From the NCBI RefSeq assembly GCF_000741705.1, contig NZ_JGZI01000001.1, forward strand, positions 23,498-87,497: a stretch of 64,000 nucleotides of DNA, given 5' to 3'. Positions 44,409 to 53,084 of this stretch are shown here, piece after piece. The translations under genes were made by a program, and so were the position numbers. The DNA comes from Bifidobacterium psychraerophilum. GTDB lineage: Bacteria; Actinomycetota; Actinomycetes; Actinomycetales; Bifidobacteriaceae. Within the stretch, counting starts at the first letter, position 1. Each line of letters opens with the position of its first letter. The notes under the pieces were generated by a model. The model worked only from the letters and a program-made list of their open reading frames with translations, was not told the DNA's origin and ran no database searches.

Positions 44409-45809
44409 ATGGAGAAGTTCTTCAAATTGAAGGAGAACGGCACAACTGTCTCTACCGAAGTTGTGGCTGGTATTACGACGTTCTTCGCGATGGCTTACAT
44501 CATCGTGGTGAACCCTGATGTGCTTTCCAGTACCGGGATGCCTTGGGGGGCAGTATTCCTGGCAACGATCATCGCCGCGATCATCGGCACCCTCATCATG
44601 GGTCTGTTCGCCAACGTGCCGTATGCTCTGGCTCCAGGCATGGGGCTGAACGCCTTCTTCACCTTCACCGTGGTGAAGGGTCTCGGCTTCAGCTGGCAAG
44701 AGACCCTGAGCATGGTGTTCATCTGCGGTCTCATCAACATCATCATCACCGCGACCAAGTTGCGAAAGATGATCATCCGCTCCATTCCTCCGATGCTGCA
44801 GCATGCCATCGGTGGCGGTATCGGTATCTTCATCGCCTATGTCGGTCTGCTTAACGTCGGCATCGTGCAGTTCAGCCCCGACAAGACCGCGGCCGCAGGT
44901 GCCAACCCGGGCTTGGCCACATTCGATCAGCCCACGAGAATCCTGTTCCTCATCGGTCTGCTCATCTCCATCTTCTTCCTGGTCTTCAAGTTCAAGGGCA
45001 AGATGTCCTTCCTGAACAAGGGCGGATTCGTTATCGCCATCGCCCTGACCACGATCATCGGCATCCCGATGGGTGTTACCTCGTTGGCCCATACCACCGG
45101 ACTCGGCGAATCATTCAGCCAGTTGCCACAGACGGTCTTCGCGATCTTCAGCAGTGACGGTTTCCCGGCGCTGTTCTCTGATCCTGCCAAGCTGCCGTTG
45201 GTACTGGTCACGATTTTCGCTTTCTCCCTCTCCGATACCTTCGACACCATCGGCACCTTCGTGGGCACCGGTCGTCGTTCCGGGATCTTCTCGGCTGAGG
45301 ACGAGAAGGAACTCGAAACCGGTAAGGGCTTCAGCTCCAAGATGGACAAGGCCCTGTTCGCCGATGCCACCGCGACCTCGATCGGTTCCCTGCTCGGCAC
45401 ATCGAACACCACCACCTACGTGGAGTCCGCCGCCGGTATCGCCGCCGGTGGCCGTACCGGTCTGACCTCCGTCGTGGTGTCCATCTGCTTCGCCATCAGT
45501 GCCGTGCTCGCACCAGTGGTATCCGCCATTCCTTCGGCGGCGACCGCTCCTGTGCTGGTGCTCGTGGGCTGCATGATGCTCAGCTCCTTCAAGGAGATCG
45601 CTTGGGACGACATCACCTCCGCCATCCCGGCCTTCTTCGCAGCGGTCTTCATGGCCTTCTCCTACTCCATCTCCTACGGCATCGCAGCTGGCTTCATCAC
45701 CTACTGCCTGACCATGACCTTCAAGCGCAAGGCGAAGGAAGTGCATCCGATCATCTGGGGTGTCGCGGTGCTCTTCGTTCTCGACTTCGTGCTTCAGGCA
45801 GTGCTCTGA
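44409..45809 (+). CDS. NCS2 family purine permease (AzgA-like)
   Basis: 466 residues with about 12-14 membrane helices. VVAGITTFFAMAYIIVVNPD and APGMGLNAFFTFTVVKGLG are AzgA-type signatures; SLSDTFDTIGTFVGTGRRSG and TATSIGSLLGTSNTTTYVES match the substrate-binding helix and loop of adenine/hypoxanthine/guanine transporters. It takes up purine bases with protons. The ATG at 44409 lies after AAGGGGAAAGAAG; a GTG at 44379 would add ten residues. It has its own terminator. Confidence 0.92.
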   Translation: MEKFFKLKENGTTVSTEVVAGITTFFAMAYIIVVNPDVLSSTGMPWGAVFLATIIAAIIGTLIMGLFANVPYALAPGMGLNAFFTFTVVKGLGFSWQETLSMVFICGLINIIITATKLRKMIIRSIPPMLQHAIGGGIGIFIAYVGLLNVGIVQFSPDKTAAAGANPGLATFDQPTRILFLIGLLISIFFLVFKFKGKMSFLNKGGFVIAIALTTIIGIPMGVTSLAHTTGLGESFSQLPQTVFAIFSSDGFPALFSDPAKLPLVLVTIFAFSLSDTFDTIGTFVGTGRRSGIFSAEDEKELETGKGFSSKMDKALFADATATSIGSLLGTSNTTTYVESAAGIAAGGRTGLTSVVVSICFAISAVLAPVVSAIPSAATAPVLVLVGCMMLSSFKEIAWDDITSAIPAFFAAVFMAFSYSISYGIAAGFITYCLTMTFKRKAKEVHPIIWGVAVLFVLDFVLQAVL

Positions 45810-45839
45810 TAGGAGCATAGGTCGGGGTTTCCTACACGT

Positions 45840-45881
45840 CCCGTCACTGCAGGTCTGCTGCGGTGGCGGGATTATTATATT
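45840..45881 (+). terminator. Rho-independent terminator of the purine permease gene
   Basis: CCCGTCACTGCAG (45840-45852) pairs with CTGCGGTGGCGGG (45858-45870) with two G-T pairs around GTCTG, followed by ATTATTATATT. Confidence 0.88.
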
Positions 45882-46170
45882 CCGGGTCGTCCGGCGCACG
45901 ATGGAAAGGGCCAGAGCATATGCGGCGGCTGGGGATGCGAGGTGAATGATCGATCAGAGAGGTCTATGCCTCCGATGTGTGAATGATCGAAGCGGAGAAG
46001 AACCGCAATGCCGTAGGGGGCATCGTCGCAGCATACGAAGACGGGCTACCGGATGAAGCAGATGCAGGAAGGAACACTGCTGTGGCCTTCGTGCACAGTA
46101 TGCCCCCACATCTGTGTTTCCACATCTGTGTTTCCGCACATGCTATGGGGATACTACCGGAATTATGAAT

Positions 46171-46235
46171 CTGCCGCGTGTGCAAGCCGCCATCTGACAT
46201 CTGATGCCAGGAATGACGGATAGCACACGCGGCAG
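46171..46235 (-). terminator. Long-loop hairpin after the G5-domain gene
   Basis: CTGCCGCGTGTGC (46171-46183) and GCACACGCGGCAG (46223-46235) form an exact 13-bp stem with a 39-base loop, starting 26 bases past the stop of the minus-strand gene. Confidence 0.6.
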
Positions 46236-46260
46236 CGCGGCGTCTGAGGAACGGTGCGGT

Positions 46261-47322
46261 TTAGTACCAGCCCGAGCTCTGTGAATGCGACCATGCACCG
46301 CATGGGGTGCTGTAACGGCCAGCGATGTAGCCAAGTCCCCAGGTGATCTGGGTGGCCGGGTTCGTTGCCCAATCGGCACCTGCGGAAGCCATCTTGCTGC
46401 CAGGAAGAGCCTGGGGAATGCCATAGGCACCGGATGAAGGATTGGCGGCATTGGAACGCCATCCCGATTCCTTGTTCCACAGCTGCACCAGGCAGGTGAA
46501 GTCGCTTTCGCTCCATCCACGGGCGATGACCATCTGGTGGGCGATGCTTTGGGATTCGCCGACCGGAGCGGTGCTGGATGAAACCGTGGCTGTGCTGGAT
46601 GACGATGAGGATGATGACGACGATGAGCTGGATGAGGTGGAGGACGATACCGAGCCGGTGCCGATCAGCACCACCTTGTTCACAGGAGCCGTTTTGACAT
46701 ACGATGCGAAGACATTGCTCGAGGTGTTCTTGCCGCCGGCCACAGTCACCAGGCTTGTGGTGACCATAACCCCCACCTGGCCTTCGGTCTTCACCTTGGT
46801 GGTGCCGCTGGGCAGGCTGCTGGTCTTCTCTTCGATCGTATTGAATGCGATGTCAGACTCGGATGTCTGGATTTTCGAATCGGAACTGGAGATGGTGATC
46901 ACAGTCGATTCGTCCACTTTGGTATTCAACGCCGGTGTGACGGTATCATCCGGGTTCAGGGTGATGTCGCCGGCTTCAAGAACCGATTTCACAGTGGTGA
47001 AGTTATCTCCCAGGATGATCTTCGACTTCCCGTTCACCTGCACCTTAACGTAGGAGGTGCTTGACGTGCCGTCTCCCTGACCCTGATTGAGCGCTTTGCG
47101 CACGGTATCGCGAGACACCGTGAGACCTTCGGTTTGCGTGGCGGAATATTCGGTTACCTCGCCTGCCGTCGCCTTATGGGATTCGCCGTAGAAGTCACGT
47201 GAGAACAGTCCCACGCAAACCATCATCACGATGGCTACGATCCCTGCCACCAGTCTCGTCCATTGACGCTTCGTCAGAGCCGCGAACAGTGAAACATGTT
47301 CTTTGCGGTGACTCGCCATCAT
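46261..47322 (-). CDS. Rpf-like secreted muralytic protein with DUF348, G5 and lytic domain
   Basis: 353 residues. A signal anchor (LVAGIVAIVMMVCVGLFSRD) is followed by DUF348 (VNGKSKIILGDNFTTVKSVL), a G5 domain (IAFNTIEEKTSSLPSGTTKV to GVMVTTSLVTVAGGK), a long Ser linker of about 20 residues, and a C-terminal lysozyme-like domain: FTCLVQLWNKESGWRSNAAN with the catalytic Glu in NKESGW, then GAYGIPQALPGSKM. This matches the RpfB-type layout, although the last domain is closer to SLT-type transglycosylases than to the mycobacterial Rpf core. It probably cleaves peptidoglycan during growth. Two tandem ATGs open the frame. Confidence 0.87.
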   Translation of the reverse strand: MMASHRKEHVSLFAALTKRQWTRLVAGIVAIVMMVCVGLFSRDFYGESHKATAGEVTEYSATQTEGLTVSRDTVRKALNQGQGDGTSSTSYVKVQVNGKSKIILGDNFTTVKSVLEAGDITLNPDDTVTPALNTKVDESTVITISSSDSKIQTSESDIAFNTIEEKTSSLPSGTTKVKTEGQVGVMVTTSLVTVAGGKNTSSNVFASYVKTAPVNKVVLIGTGSVSSSTSSSSSSSSSSSSSSTATVSSSTAPVGESQSIAHQMVIARGWSESDFTCLVQLWNKESGWRSNAANPSSGAYGIPQALPGSKMASAGADWATNPATQITWGLGYIAGRYSTPCGAWSHSQSSGWY

Positions 47323-47461
47323 TCTCCTCAGTGTTGTCCTACAGATCCTCAGCGTGACGGGTGCGCATCATTGCCTCGCGCAGCACTTACCATTCCCTCG
47401 GGTACCGCATACCCGTCGCTGGAAAAACACACAGTTCCACCATAATAACGCAAATAGCGTG

Positions 47462-47515
47462 GAACGCCAGTTGGGGCCCATGCCGAAAAGAGAGGAGGGA
47501 CCCCAACTGGCGTTC
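47462..47515 (-). terminator. Hairpin terminator downstream of trxA
   Basis: GAACGCCAGTTGGGG (47462-47476) pairs exactly with CCCCAACTGGCGTTC (47501-47515) around a 24-base loop, starting 28 bases after the thioredoxin stop on the minus strand. Confidence 0.8.
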
Positions 47516-47542
47516 GATATGTCGATATGCCGCGTGCGGCTA

Positions 47543-47884
47543 TTACTTCTCGACAGGCGGTACATCCGCCTGCTTCGCCTGTTCGATCAGGTTATCCAGA
47601 TCGGAGGCGCGCAAGGCACCCGCCTGCTTGAAGATGATCTGCCCGTTCTTGGTGATGAGCAGCGTGGGAACGGCCTGAATGTCCGCAGCCGTCGCCAGTT
47701 CCTGATTCTGGTCGATATCGACCTTGCCGAACACGATGTCCGGATTCTTCTCCGAGGCTTTGTCATAGATGGGGCCGAAGGCCTTGCACGGACCGCACCA
47801 GGTCGCCCAGAAATCGACGAGTACCAGCTCATTGTCTGAAACCGTGCTGTTGAAAGTCTGCGAAGTAAGCGTCTGTGTCGCCAT
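47543..47884 (-). CDS. trxA: Thioredoxin
   Basis: 113 residues with a standard thioredoxin fold: VLVDFWATWCGPCKAFGPIY with the W-C-G-P-C redox site, FGKVDIDQNQELATAADIQA, and AVPTLLITKNGQI with the cis-proline. It reduces protein disulfides in the cytoplasm. GGAG lies before the ATG at 47884; the longer frame upstream is not supported. Single-gene unit. Confidence 0.96.
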   Translation of the reverse strand: MATQTLTSQTFNSTVSDNELVLVDFWATWCGPCKAFGPIYDKASEKNPDIVFGKVDIDQNQELATAADIQAVPTLLITKNGQIIFKQAGALRASDLDNLIEQAKQADVPPVEK

Positions 47885-48180
47885 CTGAACTCCTTGTATT
47901 GCTGTGGTGCCTCTGTCCGGCACCGCGTCTCGATATGGATTGACGGCTGTGAGTACCGTATTGCCACATAATAAAACCGTTGTCACAGAAGACTACAACT
48001 CTTGCTCCTCCCGCATTCCTATTTCCGCCTAGGCTCAGCTCTCGGCGCATATGCTTGGCGATCAGGGCCTCGCTCTTCCGCACGCACCTGCACACACGAC
48101 TGCAAGGCATAAGCGATGTGATGTACGTCATGCGCGTCCCGTTACGGTCTTGTTCGATGTGTTGGGCAATAATAGGGGGT

Positions 48181-48807
48181 ATGCCAGTGCTTAATGATGA
48201 AGTGCCAGACGACGGAGATTATGATGCCGGTCGCAGCCGCGGCGAGTTCGACAACATCACGCCTGAGGATTTTGTGCGCGGATCGGGGAGCAACCCTCCA
48301 GGCTGGCTGGGACCTGCGGATATTGACAGGGCCCGCCACCAGCTTCCCATCGCCTATGTGGAGATCGTGCCGGTGCGCACCGACGATCTGGGACGAGTGG
48401 TCCAAGTCGGCTCACTGCTCAGGATGTGCGAAGACGGTGCCATAGAGCGCACCTTGATAACGGGACGTGTACTGTTCCATGAATCCCTCCGTGAGGCCAT
48501 CGCGAGGAATGTCGCCAAGGATCTTGGTGAGCTCGCCCTTCCGATGATTCCATCGAGCCTCCAGCCTTTCACGGTCGCCGAATTCTTCCCCACACCAGGG
48601 GTGTCCGAGTTCCATGACCCCCGACAGCACGCGATATCCCTGTGCTATGTGATTCCGGTTGCAGGGGACTGCAAACCGGAGGATGAGACCTTGGACGTGG
48701 AATGGGTCAGTCCGAACAGCGGAATCCTCGCCGATTTCATCAAACAGATGCCCAACGGGCACGGGAAACTGCTCCAACAGGCGTTGGCCTGGGCGGGCCT
48801 GAACTGA
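48181..48807 (+). CDS. DUF4916/NUDIX-like hydrolase domain protein
   Basis: 208 residues. An acidic N-terminus is followed by PPGWLGPADIDRARHQLPIA, LPIAYVEIVPVRTDDLGRVV and GVSEFHDPRQHAISLCYVIPV, the pattern of DUF4916, an actinobacterial family with a Nudix fold. The usual Nudix box G-x5-E-x7-R-E-x2-E-E is not visible; the equivalent segment reads GRVLFHESLREAIARNVAKD, so catalysis is uncertain. AGGGGGT immediately precedes the chosen ATG. It is followed by the hydrolase-nudC pair on the same strand. Confidence 0.75.
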   Translation: MPVLNDEVPDDGDYDAGRSRGEFDNITPEDFVRGSGSNPPGWLGPADIDRARHQLPIAYVEIVPVRTDDLGRVVQVGSLLRMCEDGAIERTLITGRVLFHESLREAIARNVAKDLGELALPMIPSSLQPFTVAEFFPTPGVSEFHDPRQHAISLCYVIPVAGDCKPEDETLDVEWVSPNSGILADFIKQMPNGHGKLLQQALAWAGLN

Positions 48808-48882
48808 AATCCAGGGATACCAGCACCGGCATGCGCGCAGGCGCATGAGCCGGGTCACAGAGATGAAAAGAGCCGTGAAAGC

Positions 48883-49734
48883 ATGAACATTCTCAATACG
48901 GTATATGCACAAGGTGAGGGAATCCCCCTGATACTGCTGCACGCATTTCCCGTCGATCATCGGATGTGGGATGAATGCGCGAGGCTTATCACCGCCAAAG
49001 CGGAGGAAAGCGGTCTTGCCCCGGTGAGCGTCTACGCGCCCGACATGCCAGGTGCGGGTGAATGCCCCGTGCCGGATGAGGCTTCAACAGGTGCGCGCGC
49101 CGATGATGGCGCATACACCGAAGCGCTTGACAATATGGCGCATGCCTTCGTCGATCTGCTCCACCAACTTGGTCACCGGCAGGCGATCTGGGTGGGGCTG
49201 TCAATGGGAGGCTACCTTGCACTCGCCATACAACGGCTGCACCCCGAAGCGGTCGCAGGCATGGCCTTGTGTGACACGAAGGCGGATGCCGACAGTCCCG
49301 AGAGCATGCGGCACCGTCTGCAGATCGCAGAGGAGTGCGAAGCGAGTGACGGTGTTGAAGCGGTCATGGGTTTCGCACAGCCCCACGAGCAGGACTCCGA
49401 TATCAAGAAATCCCAACGGATCGTCGACCTGTTCACCCAGTGGATCCGCTCCCAGTCCCCACAGGGTGTGGCATGGAGGGAGCGTATGGCGGCAGGGCGC
49501 TGCGACCAGAACGATCAGCTTGCCACCATCACCACACCGGCGCTGGTGCTGAGCGGGGATCTGGATCCCTCCAGTCCTCCGGCAAGCATGCGACCGATGG
49601 CTGATGCGATGACGAAGGCGGATGTGAGGTTCGTTGAAGTCGGCAACAGCGGTCATTTCAGCGCCGTGGAACATCCTGAATCCGTGGCGAACGCCCTTGT
49701 GAACCTGGTCGAACGAGTGAGGACGGCGCAATGA
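48883..49734 (+). CDS. Alpha/beta hydrolase
   Basis: 283 residues: LILLHAFPVDHRMWDECARL (oxyanion region), IWVGLSMGGYLALAIQRL with nucleophile Ser in G-L-S-M-G-G, ALVLSGDLDPSSPPA (acid) and VGNSGHFSAVEHPE (His). It belongs to the haloperoxidase/esterase-like group; the substrate is unknown. The stop overlaps the nudC start by four bases (ATGA), so the two are coupled. Confidence 0.88.
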   Translation: MNILNTVYAQGEGIPLILLHAFPVDHRMWDECARLITAKAEESGLAPVSVYAPDMPGAGECPVPDEASTGARADDGAYTEALDNMAHAFVDLLHQLGHRQAIWVGLSMGGYLALAIQRLHPEAVAGMALCDTKADADSPESMRHRLQIAEECEASDGVEAVMGFAQPHEQDSDIKKSQRIVDLFTQWIRSQSPQGVAWRERMAAGRCDQNDQLATITTPALVLSGDLDPSSPPASMRPMADAMTKADVRFVEVGNSGHFSAVEHPESVANALVNLVERVRTAQ

Positions 49735-50837
49735 GTTCCTCGGATACCTCATCGACGCTATTCTCGCCTCTGGCACTTACACAGGCACTTCCATTTCTGC
49801 CCTTGTCCCAGGCGAAAGTCGATTACCGTGTGGATCTGCGGTCTGAAGAGGGGCTCATCGACACCCTGCTGCGCAAGGCTTCAACGAGGGTGATGCTGGT
49901 CAACAAAGGGAAGGTGGCCGTGCCTCATGGGCAAGGCGACCTTGTCGACTACGAGTCGGTGCATATGCGCCTGGCCTTCCTGCCCGGAGAATATCTGAGC
50001 GGCGCCCTTGCGGAGAACCCCGGCATACTTGCCTTCTTCCTCGGACAGGAGTCCGCAGGTCCGGGACAGGTGCATGACTATATCGCAATCGACATCAGCA
50101 ACGCCCATCAGGACACCCCGCTGCCGGATGCCGCACATGTGGGCGCTGACGATGCCTTCGGCCCGGAGCGTGATACGCCCGTCGCCACAGGCCTCACCAT
50201 GCTGGAACGGGCCGAGCGCCAGCTGGACTGGGTGAGCCTCCGGGGATTCGCACCCCACTGCTCCGCCCTCGAAGCAGGCCTGGCGACAAGTGCGTCCACA
50301 TTGAGTATGTGGCATATCTCACAAAGGCACTGCCCCAGATGCGGTGCCAGGACGCAGACGGCGCTCGCTGGCTGGGGCCAACGATGCAGCAACGCGGAGG
50401 ACGGCAAGCGGGTGCTGTTCCCCAGGATCGAGCCGGCGGTGATCACCGCGACCGTCGATTCCCGCGACCGTTTGCTGCTCCAGCACAACACTGCGTGGGC
50501 GGAACACTTCTACTCGGTATCCGCGGGTTTCGTCGAGGCGGGGGAGAATCTGGAGCACGCGGCCAGGCGTGAATCCGCCGAGGAAACCGGCATTATCATT
50601 GGTGATCTGAAGTATCTGGGCTCCCAGCCATGGCCCTTCCCCTCCTCATTGATGGTGGCTTTCAAAGGGCAGGCCCTGGGCACCCGGATCGAGGTGGACG
50701 GCGAGGAGACGGAGGATGCCGTATGGGTCACCCGCGAGGAATATATGCATGCCCTGGCAAGCGAAAGCATGCTTGCACCGGGGAAGGCGACCATAGCGAG
50801 ATACATGATCGAGGAGTGGCTCGGTCATGAGATCTGA
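49731..50837 (+). CDS. nudC: NAD(+) diphosphatase
   Basis: 368 residues. It hydrolyses NAD(H) to NMN(H) and AMP, and the family can remove NAD caps from RNA. A degenerate N-terminal domain precedes a zinc ribbon HCPRCGARTQTALAGWGQRC, where the fourth Cys expected after SN is missing (C-S-N-A). The Nudix box is GFVEAGENLEHAARRESAEETGI, and the NAD-specific array SQPWPFPSSLM follows. The start overlaps the preceding hydrolase stop. A PHO-box-like repeat lies just after its stop and probably serves the next gene. Confidence 0.92.
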   Translation: MSSSDTSSTLFSPLALTQALPFLPLSQAKVDYRVDLRSEEGLIDTLLRKASTRVMLVNKGKVAVPHGQGDLVDYESVHMRLAFLPGEYLSGALAENPGILAFFLGQESAGPGQVHDYIAIDISNAHQDTPLPDAAHVGADDAFGPERDTPVATGLTMLERAERQLDWVSLRGFAPHCSALEAGLATSASTLSMWHISQRHCPRCGARTQTALAGWGQRCSNAEDGKRVLFPRIEPAVITATVDSRDRLLLQHNTAWAEHFYSVSAGFVEAGENLEHAARRESAEETGIIIGDLKYLGSQPWPFPSSLMVAFKGQALGTRIEVDGEETEDAVWVTREEYMHALASESMLAPGKATIARYMIEEWLGHEI

Positions 50838-50847
50838 TTGACCACGC

Positions 50848-50866
50848 GTGAACGAATCGTGAACGA
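50848..50866 (-). promoter_or_regulatory. Second PHO-box-like direct repeat, upstream of the L,D-transpeptidase
   Basis: GTGAACGA occurs at 50848-50855 and 50859-50866, an 11-base period. On the minus strand this reads GTTCACG twice, similar in sequence and period to the repeat before pstS. It is about 110 bases before the transpeptidase start. Binding by the response regulator is inferred. Confidence 0.45.
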
Positions 50867-50972
50867 TGCGTGTATGTACTGGTCGGGAATCGCGTGGCAG
50901 ACGCTTGCAGCGCAGTCGATATGGCATGGTAATCGCGTATAGTATGGACGGTCAACTGAGGAAAGGTTGCTT

Positions 50973-52619
50973 ATGTCCGACGGCAAGCATTCGGATGATG
51001 AAACGTCATCATTGTTCCCCAACGGGGAAAACCGAGATTTCACTGTGAGCCACACCGATGCCGGTGAGCCCACCGTGCAATTCGTACCGTTGCGCGCCTC
51101 GGACTGGCAGGATTCCGCAGATGAGAACGAGCTTGGACAGGATGCCGGATTCGCGGCCCTGTCACCGAATCGCAAGCGTGGGCACAAGGGGCTGATCGTC
51201 ACAGTGGCCTTGCTGCTGCTGTTGGCAGCGGCCGCAGTCGGCGCTTTCTTCGCGGCGCAGTCGTATTTCAGCGACAAGGCGGCTCCTGGCGTGGACTTCG
51301 CAGGTCAGAGCGTCACCGGGCAGGACGAGGCCGCGTTGACGAAGACCGTCAACGCCGCATACGACTCCTCAACGGTCTCCATCAAGGATTCAAGCGGCAA
51401 GACGCTCACCGCGACATTGAAGGATCTGGGCGTGAGCGTGGATACGAAAACCACCGTCCAACAGCTGCTGAGCGCGAAATCCTCGGATGCCATCGGCCAT
51501 CTCAACCCTCTCAGCACGACTTCGGTCCCCCTCACCTTGAAGACGGATGAGGCGAAGATGACCGACTTCCTCACCGACAAACTTGTGGACAGCGATCAGC
51601 AGGCCCATGCGGCAACGGTCAGCTATGACGCCGCCAGCAAGAGCTTCGTCGCCAAGGCGGGTTCTGATGGCCAGACTCCGCAGATCTCGACGGTCAAAGC
51701 GGCCGTCAGCAAGCTCAGCGATGATCCGGGCACAACGGTGCAGGCAAGTGTGACCTACAGCGATGTCGCTGCTCCGATCACCGAGCAGACCGCCCAGGAG
51801 GCCGCAGCAAGCGGCAACCAGCGGCTATCCCAGGCAATCACCATCGAAAGCGGTGAAGGCAAGACACTGAGCATTCCGGCAACGGAAGTGGCGAAATGGA
51901 TCAGCTACTCGAGCGATCTGGACAAGGGCACGATGACGCTGGTCTACGATCAGGACGCCATCAAAAGCTATCTGAGTGACAACCTGGCCAAAGCCCTCAA
52001 TCAGGATGTGGTCAATGAGGAGAACGTCAAGAACACCCAGGGGACCGTGCTCACGGTGACGACGAAAGGCGTTGTGGGAGTCGCCGTCAAGGACACCGAC
52101 ACCACCGCCGCGGAGGTTGTGAAGAGCCTCGTTGCAGGGCAGGGCGGCACCATCAAGGCACAGTCGGACGTGACCAAATACAGCACAAGCTCGAAAGTGG
52201 CACGCTATGACGTCGCCAATGGCGATCTGTGGATCCAGGTCGACCGTTCGAAGCAGGTGGTCACCGTCTACAAAGGCACGACCGTCGTCAAGACCTTCAA
52301 TGTGGTGACCGGCAAGAACGGGGATCGCGAATCTGATCCGGGCACCTTCTTCATCAACATCAAGTACGAGACACAGGATATGCGCGGGGCCGACTACCTC
52401 AGCAAAGGCGTGAAGTGGATCAGCTACTACAACGGAGGCGAAGGCTTCCACGCGGCTCCCTGGAATCTGACGGGCATCGCGAAAGGCGATCCCGTGAACT
52501 ACGGTTCGCACGGCTGCATCAACATGATCCCATCCGATGCCGAGTGGATATACAAGAACGCTCCTGTCGGGACGATGGTCAAGGTCATAGGTGCGCAGCC
52601 GACCGCCGCTGTTCGCTGA
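50973..52619 (+). CDS. L,D-transpeptidase (YkuD) with PG-binding-4 domains
   Basis: 548 residues. A 75-residue cytoplasmic N-terminus, one membrane helix (GLIVTVALLLLLAAAAVGAF), two repeats of a PG_binding_4-like domain (about 105-395), then a YkuD domain (about 410-540). The catalytic motif is YGSHGCINMIPSDAEW with Cys515; VDRSKQVVTVYKGTTVVKTF is the domain start. It forms 3-3 cross-links in peptidoglycan or attaches proteins to it. GAGGAAAGG precedes the ATG at 50973; a TTG at 50967 is possible. Confidence 0.92.
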   Translation: MSDGKHSDDETSSLFPNGENRDFTVSHTDAGEPTVQFVPLRASDWQDSADENELGQDAGFAALSPNRKRGHKGLIVTVALLLLLAAAAVGAFFAAQSYFSDKAAPGVDFAGQSVTGQDEAALTKTVNAAYDSSTVSIKDSSGKTLTATLKDLGVSVDTKTTVQQLLSAKSSDAIGHLNPLSTTSVPLTLKTDEAKMTDFLTDKLVDSDQQAHAATVSYDAASKSFVAKAGSDGQTPQISTVKAAVSKLSDDPGTTVQASVTYSDVAAPITEQTAQEAAASGNQRLSQAITIESGEGKTLSIPATEVAKWISYSSDLDKGTMTLVYDQDAIKSYLSDNLAKALNQDVVNEENVKNTQGTVLTVTTKGVVGVAVKDTDTTAAEVVKSLVAGQGGTIKAQSDVTKYSTSSKVARYDVANGDLWIQVDRSKQVVTVYKGTTVVKTFNVVTGKNGDRESDPGTFFINIKYETQDMRGADYLSKGVKWISYYNGGEGFHAAPWNLTGIAKGDPVNYGSHGCINMIPSDAEWIYKNAPVGTMVKVIGAQPTAAVR

Positions 52620-52658
52620 GGGGCCAGCGCTGTAAGCACATGAAGGTATTCTGGGGTC

Positions 52659-53063
52659 ATGAGCGATAACGAGAGCAAGCAGAGCCCGAGTCTGGACGTT
52701 CCTGAGCACCTGGAATACTCGCAGGACCATGTGTGGGTGGATACCTCCTCCTCGCCGGCGGTCATCGGCATAACCGAATACGCGGCTTCAGAACTCGGCG
52801 ACCTGGTCTTTCTGGATCTGCCGGAGACGGGCGGTCGTGTCGAGGCCGGTGACGAAATCGTCGAACTGGAATCCTCGAAGGCCGTTGAACCCCTGGTCTC
52901 CCCGGTTTCGGGAACCATCTCCTATGTGAACCGCGACGCTGCCGATGATCCAAGTGTCATCAACAACGACCCCTATGGGGAGGGCTGGATCCTGAAGGTG
53001 GAACTTGACGACGATGAACCCGAGTTGCTGAGCGCTGAGGATTACGGCAAAATCATCCACTGA
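52659..53063 (+). CDS. gcvH: Glycine cleavage H-like lipoyl protein
   Basis: 134 residues. LEYSQDHVWVDTSSSPAVIG and GITEYAASELGDLVFLDLPE are standard H-protein starts, and VELESSKAVEPLVSPVSGTI holds the lipoyl-lysine Lys74. The usual E-S-V-K is E-S-S-K here. No gcvT, gcvP or lipoamide dehydrogenase gene is nearby, but a lipoate ligase gene lies about 5 kb downstream. In an organism without the full glycine cleavage system it may carry lipoate for another purpose. It follows the transpeptidase gene by 39 bases. Confidence 0.92.
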   Translation: MSDNESKQSPSLDVPEHLEYSQDHVWVDTSSSPAVIGITEYAASELGDLVFLDLPETGGRVEAGDEIVELESSKAVEPLVSPVSGTISYVNRDAADDPSVINNDPYGEGWILKVELDDDEPELLSAEDYGKIIH

Positions 53064-53084
53064 TCGCAGGTGGATGGGAGCAGC

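Larger units (their letters stand above)
45810..46260. other. Intergenic region between the purine permease and the G5-domain protein
   Basis: About 450 bases. It holds a terminator for the permease (45840-45870), a tandem duplication of a 14-base unit CCACATCTGTGTTT (46106-46133) and a long-loop hairpin at 46171-46235 downstream of the muralytic protein gene. Short frames lack support. Confidence 0.5.

Noticed and set aside
46106..46133. Tandem copy of a 14-base unit, considered as a CRISPR or operator array
   Set aside because: Only two copies with no spacers; most likely a simple duplication.
46442..47053. Plus-strand frame with long Asp/Glu-rich runs
   Set aside because: It is the complement of the poly-Ser linker and flanks of the G5-domain protein, not a separate gene.
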